From JBBRNH01 sp038230415 (GTDB lineage: Bacteria; Bacteroidota; Bacteroidia; Cytophagales; Spirosomataceae): a stretch of 21,796 nucleotides of DNA. The position numbers and the translations under genes were made by a program. The notes under the pieces are model-generated. The model saw only the letters and a list, made by a program, of their open reading frames with translations, did no database searches and had not been told where the DNA came from. Shown piece by piece: positions 1 to 7,664 of this stretch; position 1 is the stretch's first letter, and every line of letters starts with the position of its first letter. The stretch covers positions 1 to 21,796 of the forward strand of contig JBBRNH010000093.1 of the NCBI GenBank assembly GCA_038230415.1. The letters run 5' to 3'.

Positions 1-311
1 GAAACTTTGCTTTTGTGCAGGATGTGGGCAACGCCTTCGCCCCGATTTACACGCATTTCATGGCCCAAAACCACGACCTGCCCTTTGGCGAGCGCGAAAA
101 AAACTGGCAGAACCTGCGCCGGGGCCGCTACGTGGAGTTTAATTTGGTTTGGGATCGCGGCACAAAGTTTGGTTTAGAAACCGATGGTCGCACCGAGTCA
201 ATTCTGATGAGTATGCCGCCCGTTGCCAACTGGGTTTATGATTTCAGGCCCGAACCCGGTAGCCGCGAAGAAGAAACGCTGGTGTGGTTGCGGAAGGGGG
301 TGGGGTGGTAG
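1..311 (+). CDS. hemF: Oxygen-dependent coproporphyrinogen III oxidase, C-terminal part
   Basis: Partial gene entering from the left edge; the reading frame is already open at base 3, so no start is visible. About 102 C-terminal residues remain. They carry the HemF block RRGRYVEFNLVWDRGT followed by GRTESILMSMPP, which belong to the conserved core of the oxygen-dependent enzyme. That enzyme oxidatively decarboxylates coproporphyrinogen III to protoporphyrinogen IX in haem synthesis, in the cytoplasm. The protein ends in a short LRKGVGW tail, the usual HemF end, so the C-terminus looks intact. The TAG stop lies inside the left arm of the inverted repeat at 307-377, and the gene converges on rho. 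The GTG at 15 is an internal codon, not a start. Confidence 0.93.
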   Translation, partial: NFAFVQDVGNAFAPIYTHFMAQNHDLPFGEREKNWQNLRRGRYVEFNLVWDRGTKFGLETDGRTESILMSMPPVANWVYDFRPEPGSREEETLVWLRKGVGW

Positions 312-377
312 GTAGAGACGCAATACTTTGCGTCTCCTATCCTTGCGGAGACGCAAAGTATTGCGTCTCTACCTACC
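307..377. repeat. 31-bp perfect inverted repeat between hemF and rho
   Basis: Left arm 307-337 and right arm 347-377 are perfect reverse complements (31 bp) around a 9-nt loop. Each arm is itself nearly self-complementary (GAGACGCAA / TTTGCGTCTC), so cruciform or paired small hairpins are also possible. The hemF stop (309-311) and the rho stop (373-375, minus strand) are mirror images within the arms. There is no T-tract on either side, so it is not a textbook intrinsic terminator, but it could end or protect both convergent transcripts. The core GGAGACGCAAAG also occurs in the repeat at 11871-11945. Confidence 0.9.
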
Positions 378-2562
378 GATTCATCGAAATCAAAAATTCT
401 TCGTTGTTGCGGGTGCCTTTCATCCGGTCAAGCAAGAAGTCCATCGCTTCCGTTGCGTTCATGTCGGAGAGGTGTTTTCGCAGGATCCAGACGCGCTGCA
501 AACTCTCTTTGTCCATGAGCAAATCTTCCCGGCGTGTGCTGGACGTAAGCACGTCAATAGCCGGGTAAATCCGTTTGTTGGAGAGTTTCCGATCAAGCAC
601 GATTTCCATGTTGCCGGTGCCTTTGAATTCCTCAAAAATCACCTCGTCCATCTTTGAGCCGGTGTCAATCAGGGCCGTAGCGATGATGGTCAGCGAGCCG
701 CCATTCTCTACGTTGCGGGCCGCGCCAAAGAACCGCTTGGGTTTGTGGAGCGCGTTGGCATCTACTCCGCCCGACAGAATCTTGCCCGACGACGGCACGA
801 CCGTGTTATATGCCCGTGCTAAGCGCGTGATCGAGTCTAAGAGAATTACCACGTCATGGCCGCACTCAACCATCCGTTTGGCTTTCTCCAGCACCATATT
901 GGCAACCTTCACGTGCCGTTCGGCTTGTTCATCAAAGGTGCTGGATATGACCTCAGCATTTACACTCCGGGCCATGTCGGTGACTTCTTCGGGCCGTTCG
1001 TCAATCAGCAAAATAATGAGGTGGACTTCCGGGTGGTTTCGGGTGATGGCGTTGGCGATCTCTTTGAGCAGCACCGTTTTACCCGTTTTGGGCTGGGCCA
1101 CAATCATACCACGCTGGCCTTTGCCGATGGGTGCAAACAAATCAACCACCCGCGTTGAATAATTTTCGGGGCGATTACTGAGCCGGAGTTGTTCTTCTGG
1201 GAAGAGCGGGGTGAGGTATTCAAACGGAATCCGGTCGCGGATTTCTTCGGTTGTTTTGCCGTTCACGGTTGTCACGCGCAGCAGGGCAAAATACTTCTCA
1301 CCTTCTTTTGGCGGGCGAATCGCGCCTTTCACGGTGTCGCCGGTTTTCAGGCCAAACAGTTTAATCTGGGATGGCGAGACGTAAATATCATCCGGCGAGG
1401 CTAAGTAGTTGTAGTCGGCAGCCCGTAAAAAGCCGTAGCCGCCATCCTGCATAATTTCCAGAACGCCCTCATTATCAATGATTCCGTCGAACTCCCGGAT
1501 GTGCTGGTTGTATTGCCGACGGATGCGGTTCTGGTATTCCTGAGCCTCGCGGTTAAGTTGCGGAGCGGCTGGTTGTTGGGTTTGCTGGGTGGATTGCGGT
1601 TGAGGAGCCTGTTCGGGTTCCTGCTCAGAGCCATCAGCGGCTGAATCGGTATCTACCAACGCCGTACCCGCATCCCCGTTGTCATAATCGGCATTTTCGA
1701 CCGTTCGTTGCTGGTTGGTGTTTGGCTGTTCAAGTACGGTAGGCGTAAAGAATTCGTCTTCGGGATCAACAGAAAACGATGGCAGTATATCGTTGGCGGG
1801 TTCGTTCCGACGGTCACGGAAACGGCTCTGCCGGTCGTCGTTTGCTGGCCGGGTGGCGTTGGTGTCCCGGCGTGGGCGGTCAGCATTGCGGCCTTCCGGG
1901 GTACGGCCTTCCGGGGTACGGCCTTCCGGGGTACGTTCCCGGTTACGCCGACCGTTTTCGTCGCGTTGGGGAGCGGTGTAGCCTTCCGTGGCGCGGTCGC
2001 TTGGGGTTTGGCTGACAGATGACTGGCTTTTTTGAGGTTGTTCTTCCGAAACATTATCCTGAGTATCAGAATATTGCAATGCGATTTCGGGTTGATAACC
2101 TGGGGCAGGAGAATGGGGGACAACCGGCGTTGCAACAACGTCAATAATGGCTTCGTCGGCTTCGTCAACAATCACGGCAACGTCCTCACGCAGTGGGCGT
2201 TGTCGGCCCCGGCCCCGTGGCGCGGCATCACTGTCGGCGGGTTGGGTTTGCTGTTTGCGGGGGCGTTCGGGGGTGGTGGTCAGTGCGGCAGCCGCCGTTG
2301 GTGCTTCGGGTTGGGTTTCTGTTGCCGTATCCACTGCGGCAGTGGGAGCTTGTGCAGGGCGCACACGCCGGTTTCGGCGGGGGGCTTCTTCCTGGGGGGT
2401 GGGTGCCTGTTCGTCAGCCACCGGCATCCGGGCCTGCTGATCTAAAATCTTGTAAATCAGGGCGCGCTTATCAAGGCTGATGGTGTCGCTAATGCCAAAT
2501 TCATTAGCCATAACCCGTAACTCCGACAGGAGTTTAAGGCTTAATTCTTCTTTATTGTACAT
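373..2562 (-). CDS. rho: Transcription termination factor Rho with long N-terminal insert
   Basis: 729 residues, far longer than the roughly 420 of E. coli Rho. Order of parts: a Rho-N helical domain (about residues 5-42); a low-complexity insert rich in Pro, Gln, Arg, Glu and Thr (about 45-345); a cold-shock-like RNA-binding domain (about 360-435, with GGYGFLR); then the RecA-type hexameric ATPase. Walker A (PKTGKT) is near residue 492 and Walker B (VVILLDSITRLARAYN) near 570-585. The SGGVDANALHKPKRFFGAAR stretch and the GTGNMEIVLDR block follow. The end, GTRNNEEFLISMNR, is a normal Rho C-terminus. Rho is an RNA-dependent ATPase that terminates transcription in the cytoplasm. The insert contains three exact copies of a 5-residue unit (about 210-224). 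Such inserts are known in Bacteroidota Rho. The gene is monocistronic, with its own promoter near 2798-2828. Confidence 0.97.
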   Translation of the reverse strand: MYNKEELSLKLLSELRVMANEFGISDTISLDKRALIYKILDQQARMPVADEQAPTPQEEAPRRNRRVRPAQAPTAAVDTATETQPEAPTAAAALTTTPERPRKQQTQPADSDAAPRGRGRQRPLREDVAVIVDEADEAIIDVVATPVVPHSPAPGYQPEIALQYSDTQDNVSEEQPQKSQSSVSQTPSDRATEGYTAPQRDENGRRNRERTPEGRTPEGRTPEGRNADRPRRDTNATRPANDDRQSRFRDRRNEPANDILPSFSVDPEDEFFTPTVLEQPNTNQQRTVENADYDNGDAGTALVDTDSAADGSEQEPEQAPQPQSTQQTQQPAAPQLNREAQEYQNRIRRQYNQHIREFDGIIDNEGVLEIMQDGGYGFLRAADYNYLASPDDIYVSPSQIKLFGLKTGDTVKGAIRPPKEGEKYFALLRVTTVNGKTTEEIRDRIPFEYLTPLFPEEQLRLSNRPENYSTRVVDLFAPIGKGQRGMIVAQPKTGKTVLLKEIANAITRNHPEVHLIILLIDERPEEVTDMARSVNAEVISSTFDEQAERHVKVANMVLEKAKRMVECGHDVVILLDSITRLARAYNTVVPSSGKILSGGVDANALHKPKRFFGAARNVENGGSLTIIATALIDTGSKMDEVIFEEFKGTGNMEIVLDRKLSNKRIYPAIDVLTSSTRREDLLMDKESLQRVWILRKHLSDMNATEAMDFLLDRMKGTRNNEEFLISMNR
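1890..1934. repeat. Three exact 15-bp tandem repeats inside rho
   Basis: The unit GGCCTTCCGGGGTAC occurs three times head to tail (1890-1904, 1905-1919, 1920-1934). On the coding (minus) strand each unit encodes one TPEGR-type block of the disordered insert. The copies are identical at the DNA level, which suggests recent slippage. The length is a multiple of three, so copy-number change would keep the frame. Confidence 0.95.
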
Positions 2563-2955
2563 ACTAAGCAGGTCAATGGATAACCTTTACACAGGATTGT
2601 TGGGTAAAACGATGAATTGATTGCCCGGTAGCAATCGGTGGCAGGGGGTAGTCAGCAACAAAAGGCAAACAGGGTATCAAACTGGAAGTGAGCGGACTAC
2701 TGAACCGACTGGCTGCGAACCGAAACACATGATGTGCGATAATAAAGGATCGGGCGAGCCGGGTGGCTGTTGGCTGAATTGCCGAAATTCTACGTAGCAA
2801 ATATAGGCGGCAGTTCTGGTTTTGTCAAGATAACGCTGTCTTTTTCAAAATGTTTCCATTTATCCGTTTGTCGTTTGTGTGGTGTTGTTGGGGGCAGGCG
2901 TACCAACAAGACTATCAATCCGTAGTATTACCCTGAAAATCAACCAACCCCAATC
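2563..2955. other. Intergenic region and rho leader, no gene seen
   Basis: 393 bp between the divergent rho gene and the SDR-like gene. No reading frame here looks like a protein. It holds the rho promoter (2798-2828) and hence a leader of about 230 nt. A small hairpin (GATTGC / GCAATC, 2619-2636) lies in that leader. No convincing promoter for the plus-strand gene was found; TATCCGTTTG at 2861-2870 has the wrong inner spacing for a -7 element. Confidence 0.6.
2798..2828 (-). promoter_or_regulatory. Bacteroidota-type promoter of rho
   Basis: On the minus strand a TTG (2828-2826) is followed after exactly 20 bp by TATATTTG (2805-2798). The latter is a full match to the Bacteroidota -7 consensus TAnnTTTG. 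Transcription should start near 2791, giving a leader of about 230 nt. The same 20-bp spacing is seen in the promoter at 4526-4556. The match is seen in the sequence; use by the primary sigma factor is inferred. Confidence 0.7.
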
Positions 2956-3876
2956 ATGCAAACCATTCTCGGTGCGGGCGGCACCATCGGTAAAGACCTC
3001 GCCAAAGCCCTGTTGCAATACACCGACCACGTCAGAATCGTAAGCCGCAATCCCCAAGCCATCAACCCAACCGACGAACTGATGGCTGCCGACCTGACCG
3101 ATGCCGATGCCGTGAGTCGCGCCGTAGCGGGTTCAGAAGTGGTTTATCTGACCGTTGGCTACGACTACTCGGTGAAGGTGTGGCAGGAAAAATGGCCCGT
3201 CACGATGCGAAACGTGATTGCCGCCTGCCAGCAGCACGGGGCCAAATTGGTGTTTTTCGATAACGTCTATCTCTACAACCCCAATCACCTGAACCCGATG
3301 ACCGAAGAAACCCTGATTGGGCCAACGAGCAAAAAAGGGATGGTGCGGGCCGACATTGCCAAGATGATTACCAGTGCGGTTCGGGCCGGCACGCTTACCG
3401 CGCTCATTGCCCGTGCCGCCGATTTCTACGGCCCCGATAACGACAAGAGTGTGCTGGTCGAAACCGTGCTGAAAAACCTGAAACAGGGCAAAGCCGCCAA
3501 CTGGTTTGCCAGCCTGAACCACGTCCATAATTTCACCTACACGCCCGACGCGGCCCGCGCCACGGCCCTGCTTGGCAACACCCCCGATGCCTACGGGCAG
3601 GTCTGGCACTTGCCTACCCACCCGCAACGGCTGACGGGGCAGCAGTGGGTCGAGTTGTTTGCCAACGAACTGAACGTCAGGCCCAAAGCCAGCGCACTGC
3701 CCGTCTGGATGATGGGAATTTTGGGACTGTTTATCCCGATTATGAAAGAATTCAAGGAAATGGCCTATCAGTATGACCGCGATTACGTGTTTGACAGCAG
3801 CAAGTTTACCCGTCGGTTTGGCATCGAGGCTACGTCACCAGCCGAAGGGGTTCGGGAAACGGTGCGCGGAAATTAG
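2956..3876 (+). CDS. Atypical SDR / NmrA-like NAD(P)-binding oxidoreductase
   Basis: 306 residues. It opens with a Rossmann dinucleotide-binding motif, GAGGTIG (residues 6-12), and an early DLTDADAV stretch typical of NmrA-like or atypical extended short-chain dehydrogenases that act on nucleoside-diphosphate sugars or similar. After VYLYNPN, where a catalytic YxxxK would be expected, no clean motif is visible. It may therefore be a sensor- or isomerase-like member rather than a classical dehydrogenase. No signal peptide, so cytoplasmic. The substrate cannot be told. The stop codon overlaps the stop of the convergent membrane-protein gene by three bases. It stands alone on the plus strand. 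Confidence 0.8.
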   Translation: MQTILGAGGTIGKDLAKALLQYTDHVRIVSRNPQAINPTDELMAADLTDADAVSRAVAGSEVVYLTVGYDYSVKVWQEKWPVTMRNVIAACQQHGAKLVFFDNVYLYNPNHLNPMTEETLIGPTSKKGMVRADIAKMITSAVRAGTLTALIARAADFYGPDNDKSVLVETVLKNLKQGKAANWFASLNHVHNFTYTPDAARATALLGNTPDAYGQVWHLPTHPQRLTGQQWVELFANELNVRPKASALPVWMMGILGLFIPIMKEFKEMAYQYDRDYVFDSSKFTRRFGIEATSPAEGVRETVRGN

Positions 3877-4475
3877 CGGCTATCCTCCTGATTAATAGCT
3901 TCTTGAAGCAGACTATCAACCTCGGTTTGTCGGTTAGCGTACCGTTCTGAGCCGTAGAAATAAGCCGATACAAAACGCGGGTGGGTCAGGCTGATCCCCC
4001 GCGAGAACTGGCCGTTTTTCCAGTGGGCCGGAACCGTAATGGTTGTAATCGAGAATAGCTGCTCATCGAGTTGAGCCACGTTTCCGGTTGGCATAACGGC
4101 CACGTTATCAAACGGAAAACGATACCGAAACACCGGCGTTTTGGGGGTGTCTTTTGTCCAGATCACGACAAAATACGGCGACGGATTGGCCGACAAGTCG
4201 AGTGTGACGCTGCGGTTGGTGTAGCCATATCCCGTGCCGACCACCACCACAATCACGAGTTCGATGGCCGATAACCATCCGGGAGACACAAACCGCACCG
4301 CCAGCCGGTCGAGGGCAATGGCGACTAACGCCACCAGTATAGCCACGATCAGTACGCCTACGCCAATACCCGTTACGTCGCGCCGACTGTAATAGACGGC
4401 GTAGGGGATGCCGAGGCTTATGGTCAGCAACCCAAGAACAAGGAACAGGGTGATTTTTTGGGAGAACAGAGTCAT
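3873..4475 (-). CDS. Small membrane protein of unknown function
   Basis: 200 residues, no family recognised. Three hydrophobic segments lie in the first 90 residues (about 8-28, 35-57 and 66-84), followed by a soluble domain of about 110 residues with predicted beta character (PYFVVIWTKDTPKTPVFRYR and onward). The topology suggests an inner-membrane anchor with a periplasmic or cytoplasmic tail. It is divergent from the ABC operon at 4596 and convergent with the SDR-like gene, with the two stops overlapping (3873-3876). No function can be assigned from sequence or context. Confidence 0.65.
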   Translation of the reverse strand: MTLFSQKITLFLVLGLLTISLGIPYAVYYSRRDVTGIGVGVLIVAILVALVAIALDRLAVRFVSPGWLSAIELVIVVVVGTGYGYTNRSVTLDLSANPSPYFVVIWTKDTPKTPVFRYRFPFDNVAVMPTGNVAQLDEQLFSITTITVPAHWKNGQFSRGISLTHPRFVSAYFYGSERYANRQTEVDSLLQEAINQEDSR

Positions 4476-4525
4476 GGGCGGTCAGATTTAGGTTGGGTTA
4501 TAATCGCCCGCCAAAGTACGCACAA

Positions 4526-4556
4526 TTGGATTTCTGAAAAGAACCTATTACTATTG
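4526..4556 (+). promoter_or_regulatory. Promoter of the ABC-GntR operon
   Basis: TTG at 4526-4528, 20-bp spacer, then TACTATTG at 4549-4556, a one-mismatch fit to TAnnTTTG. It has the same geometry as the rho promoter. The start site should fall near 4562, inside the palindromic operator at 4558-4581, leaving a leader of about 35 nt. Confidence 0.65.
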
Positions 4557-4557
4557 C

Positions 4558-4581
4558 AGTGTACTATTTATCTAATACACT
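4558..4581. promoter_or_regulatory. Probable operator of the YtrA-type GntR repressor
   Basis: AGTGTA (4558-4563), 12 bp, TACACT (4576-4581). Including two further bases on each side of the centre, the arms match over 8 of 9 positions. It begins two bases after the -7 element and covers the expected start site, an ideal position for repression. The half-sites are the same as those I recall for Bacillus subtilis YtrA (AGTGTA, 13 bp, TACACT). The operon encodes a YtrA-type regulator as its third gene, so autoregulation is likely. Confidence 0.75.
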
Positions 4582-4595
4582 AAAGCGATAAGACC

Positions 4596-5474
4596 ATGAT
4601 TCATTTCTCCGGCGTTTCGTTCGGCTATCAGCACCGGCCCCGTCTCTACGATGCCCTCGACCTGACACTTCCGCCCGGCACGATATACGGATTGTTGGGG
4701 CCAAACGGAGCCGGAAAATCCACCCTGTTGCGGCTTATGGCGGGGTTGCTCTACCCCAAACGCGGCACGATTCAGGTCAACGGCCAGACTCCCGCCGACC
4801 GAAACCCGGCGTTTCTGGAAGACGTATTTCTGGTGCCGGAAGAGTTTTATCTGCCACCCGTCCGCATTGGGCAGTTTGCGGGCAGCAACGCCCCGTTTTA
4901 TCCGCGTTTCGATGCCGGGCAGTTTGCCGCATATCTCACCGAGTTTGGCCTGACTGCCGATCAGAAACTCAACCAATTGTCGTATGGTCAGAAAAAAAAG
5001 GTACTGATTGGTTTTGGACTTGCCACGAATACGGCCCTGCTGCTGATGGACGAACCGACCAACGGACTCGATATTCCGGCAAAGGCGCAATTTCGGCGGT
5101 TGGTGGCTGCCGGCACCGACGGTGCCGAAAACCGCACGGTCGTTATCTCAACCCACCAAATCCGTGACCTCGACACCCTGATTGACCCCGTTGTGATACT
5201 CGGCAGTGGCTCTGGCGCGGCCATGACGGTTGCGCTGAACGCCGGTATCGAAGAAATCACGGCGCGGCTCTGGTTTGGATTAGTGCCTGATTTGACCGGC
5301 GTTCCCGGTCCGGTGCTGTATGCTGAGCGGGTGGTGGGCGGTTATGCCGTTGTTACCGAGAACCACACGGGTCAATCGAGCCGGGCCGACATCGAGCGGC
5401 TTTTCACTGCCGTGCAAACCCAGCCTGACCGTATCCGGCAGTTGTTTCAATCCGCTAAAATCCTCGTACCATGA
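4596..5474 (+). CDS. ABC transporter ATP-binding protein
   Basis: 292 residues. Walker A GPNGAGKST at 35-43, signature LSYGQKKKV at 128-136, Walker B LLLMDEP at 148-154 with the following TNGLD, and the switch histidine at 187 (STHQ). The signature is LSYGQ rather than LSGGQ, a variant common in YtrB-type and other ABC-2 ATPases. The last 90 residues form an extra C-terminal region with no recognised motif. It powers the permease encoded next; the ATG of that gene overlaps this stop (ATGA, 5471-5474), indicating translational coupling. With a GntR/YtrA regulator behind it, this resembles operons induced by cell-envelope stress. The substrate is unknown, and export is more likely than import because no binding protein is encoded. 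Confidence 0.93.
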   Translation: MIHFSGVSFGYQHRPRLYDALDLTLPPGTIYGLLGPNGAGKSTLLRLMAGLLYPKRGTIQVNGQTPADRNPAFLEDVFLVPEEFYLPPVRIGQFAGSNAPFYPRFDAGQFAAYLTEFGLTADQKLNQLSYGQKKKVLIGFGLATNTALLLMDEPTNGLDIPAKAQFRRLVAAGTDGAENRTVVISTHQIRDLDTLIDPVVILGSGSGAAMTVALNAGIEEITARLWFGLVPDLTGVPGPVLYAERVVGGYAVVTENHTGQSSRADIERLFTAVQTQPDRIRQLFQSAKILVP

Positions 5475-6310
5475 CCACCAACCAGACTTTCTCGCTGACC
5501 CGGTTCGGGCGGCTGCTCGGCAAGCAGTTTACTGACAACCGGGGTCAGTGGCTCACCAACCTGGCCCTGCTGACGGGCGGTATGGCAACCGTTGGGGTGG
5601 TGATTGCCTCAGGTGTTCCGCCCGAAATAGACAATATGCGGACAGCCGCGTTTTTTATCGGCGGCTGGGCGAGCTGGTACGTGTTTGTCTGGCAACAAAC
5701 CGACCTCCTGAACCAAAAAGAACGGGCCATTTCGTATTTGTTGCAACCGGCCTCGGCGTTCGAGAAAACGCTGGCCCTTTGGCTCATCACGGGCGTGGGC
5801 TTTGTGGTGGTGTATGTGGGGTGTTTTCTGCTGCTCGATGCCGCTGGCGTGGCCTTTGTGAACAGCCGGGCGTGGTCGGCGCAGCAACTCGATGAGATTC
5901 GGATGCGGGGCGGTCTCTCCTCCATAAAGCCGTTTTATGAATCGGCAGAACTGGCTGATATGCCGCCGTTTGTGTGGGTGCTGACGGGCTTGCTGCATTC
6001 GTTTTCGCTGGCAATGTTGCTGACCGTTAGGCGATACGCGCTGGCTATTGTGGCGGTGGCAGCCTTTGTGCTAATCGGAGCCGGGTTTTTTCTGAACATC
6101 ACCGTCGCCAATCAACTCATCAGTCCGGGTAACGTGGTTAGTGGTAAGCCGTTCGAGGGGGTGATTGTCAAGACCAACAACCCCGGCACGTTCTACGCGC
6201 TTGACTTACCCCAACCGCTTGGCGATCAGCTTCGGTGGTTGGTGGGTGTGGCGGTGTTGCTGGGTTTGTATGCGGTGGCCTATGTCAAACTCAACGAACG
6301 GGAGGTCTAA
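5471..6310 (+). CDS. ABC-2-type transporter permease
   Basis: 279 residues with about six hydrophobic segments (near 27-47, 60-77, 101-125, 169-187, 189-211 and 254-273). A hydrophilic stretch of some 40 residues lies between the third and fourth, and another of similar length between the fifth and sixth. This is the layout of an ABC-2-like membrane subunit. It pairs with the ATPase encoded immediately upstream (4-bp overlap). It ends at 6310, one base before the start of the GntR gene. Sequence similarity to named permeases is not obvious to me, so the call rests on topology and operon position. Confidence 0.8.
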   Translation: MTTNQTFSLTRFGRLLGKQFTDNRGQWLTNLALLTGGMATVGVVIASGVPPEIDNMRTAAFFIGGWASWYVFVWQQTDLLNQKERAISYLLQPASAFEKTLALWLITGVGFVVVYVGCFLLLDAAGVAFVNSRAWSAQQLDEIRMRGGLSSIKPFYESAELADMPPFVWVLTGLLHSFSLAMLLTVRRYALAIVAVAAFVLIGAGFFLNITVANQLISPGNVVSGKPFEGVIVKTNNPGTFYALDLPQPLGDQLRWLVGVAVLLGLYAVAYVKLNEREV

Positions 6311-6311
6311 C

Positions 6312-6680
6312 ATGGAATTCAGAAACAAAGAAGCCATATACCTGCAAATTGCCGAGTACGTCGGCGAGCAGGTGCTGTTGGGTCGCTGGCCCATTGGCGA
6401 CAAGATTCCATCCGTCCGGGAACTCGCCGGTGAACTGGCCGTGAACCCCAACACCGTGATGCGGACGTATGAATTTTTGGGCAATCGGGGCATCATCGCC
6501 AATCGGCGCGGCATCGGGTATTTCCCCGCCGACGACGCGCCCGACCGCATCCGGGAGTTTCGGCGCGAGCAGTTTTTCCAGAACGACCTGCCCGCGTTCT
6601 TCAAAACTATCACCCTGTTAGGCATCTCTCTGGAGGAGATAGAAACTGAATTTACAAACCATAACGCGCAGACAGCATGA
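6312..6680 (+). CDS. GntR-family transcriptional regulator, YtrA subfamily
   Basis: 122 residues from the ATG at 6312, preceded by GGGAGGT as a ribosome site. An upstream in-frame start at 6165 would lie inside the permease gene and was rejected. The winged helix occupies about residues 5-75, with the GntR pattern YLQIAEYVGEQVLLGRW, then IPSVRELAGELAVNPNTVMR (recognition helix) and a GxGYFP wing end. The C-terminal part is only about 45 residues, as in YtrA-type members that lack a large ligand domain. These usually repress their own ABC operon. A matching palindrome sits on the operon start site (4558-4581). Confidence 0.93.
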   Translation: MEFRNKEAIYLQIAEYVGEQVLLGRWPIGDKIPSVRELAGELAVNPNTVMRTYEFLGNRGIIANRRGIGYFPADDAPDRIREFRREQFFQNDLPAFFKTITLLGISLEEIETEFTNHNAQTA

Positions 6681-6724
6681 ATCAGCCAACTGACCACTCG
6701 ATACTGACCACTTGCCACTAAACC

Positions 6725-7420
6725 ATGAAACCAAGCACAATTCTTCTCACCCTCGTTGCCTTTGTCGGGCTATCGGGCATGGTTGCCAACAACCTGTTGC
6801 TGAAACAGGAATACGACAAAATCAACTGGAGCCGCCCGTACCCCATGTTTCAACGGCAGGCATTGCCCAGCGCCATTCGGCACGTGGTGATCGAGACGTT
6901 TCCGGTGGCCTCGGTGGTGATCGAAGCGGGCGATACGGCCCAAATCTTAGTCAAGCCCGATTTGGCGATTCACCTCAAAACCCGTCAGCGTTCCGATACG
7001 TTGTTTGTGCAGTTTATGCCGCCCGGCGAACTGTCGTCCGGTGGTTTTAGACCGCGCGATCTGTACAGCGTTCCCAAAGAAGGCGTTGGGCTGGTGTTGC
7101 GGCTCCGCGATTTGCACAGCCTGACCGCGACCGAAAGCTGGCTACAGTTAGGTCGGTTCCGGCCCGACGCATTGACGCTTACCCTGAATCACAGCCGGTT
7201 AGATGCGTTAGCCGTCAGCAGCGTGGGCGCGTGTCAGTTAACTGTCAATCGGGGCAGTTGGGCGCAGTTGGGGCCGGGGCGGTTTGGCTCGTTGGCCGTA
7301 TCGGTGCCGGATACGAGCCTGTTGCAACTCTTCGGCACCACCGCCGGTGTGTTTACCAAACGCATATCGCCGTCGGCAACTATTCAACTTACAGGTGGGG
7401 CGTTGGGGTTGTTGAAATAA
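6725..7420 (+). CDS. Exported or membrane-anchored protein of unknown function
   Basis: 231 residues. Residues 5-24 are a hydrophobic N-terminal segment (signal peptide or anchor; no lipobox). The remainder is rich in Val, Leu, Ser and Thr, with alternating short strand-like stretches (LTLTLNHSRLDALAVSSVG and similar). This resembles the beta-solenoid style of DUF2807-like putative adhesin domains, though the match is by feel only. It is the last gene of the ABC-GntR operon, 44 bp after the regulator, and is followed by the terminator at 7464-7489. That suggests an envelope role induced together with the transporter. Confidence 0.7.
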   Translation: MKPSTILLTLVAFVGLSGMVANNLLLKQEYDKINWSRPYPMFQRQALPSAIRHVVIETFPVASVVIEAGDTAQILVKPDLAIHLKTRQRSDTLFVQFMPPGELSSGGFRPRDLYSVPKEGVGLVLRLRDLHSLTATESWLQLGRFRPDALTLTLNHSRLDALAVSSVGACQLTVNRGSWAQLGPGRFGSLAVSVPDTSLLQLFGTTAGVFTKRISPSATIQLTGGALGLLK

Positions 7421-7463
7421 AACTATACCATACTGAAGTGGAACAGCCTGAGGGCGGTGGCAG

Positions 7464-7489
7464 AAAAAGCCCCGCGCCGGGCTTTTTTT
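7464..7489 (+). terminator. Rho-independent terminator of the ABC-GntR operon
   Basis: AAAAAGCCC (7464-7472) pairs with GGGCTTTTT (7479-7487) around a 6-nt GC-rich loop, ending in a run of seven T. It is the only canonical intrinsic terminator I found in the window. Confidence 0.88.
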
Positions 7490-7664
7490 ATGCAGCACCG
7501 GGCCGTTGGCTCAGTTTCCTTATCAGTAAAATTATCAGCAATTATAACTATTCTGAGAAATGGCGCAACGACGCTGAACTATTTCTATAAACACACACAA
7601 TAAGGCCTTTTCTACACCTAAAAATTTAAAAGGCGGGTCAAATCCAAAACAAACCAAACCGCGT

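Noticed and set aside
575..1162. Open frame of 195 codons on the plus strand
   Set aside because: It lies wholly antisense to the conserved ATPase part of rho and has no family features.
1890..1934. Possible CRISPR-like repeats
   Set aside because: The 15-bp units are contiguous with no spacers and lie within the rho coding frame.
1653..2171. Open frames in the rho insert on both strands
   Set aside because: The GC-rich, repetitive insert keeps several frames open by composition; only the Rho frame joins recognised domains.
2573..2800. 75-codon frame upstream of rho on the minus strand
   Set aside because: Falls in the leader, has no recognisable protein features and no ribosome site; likely chance.
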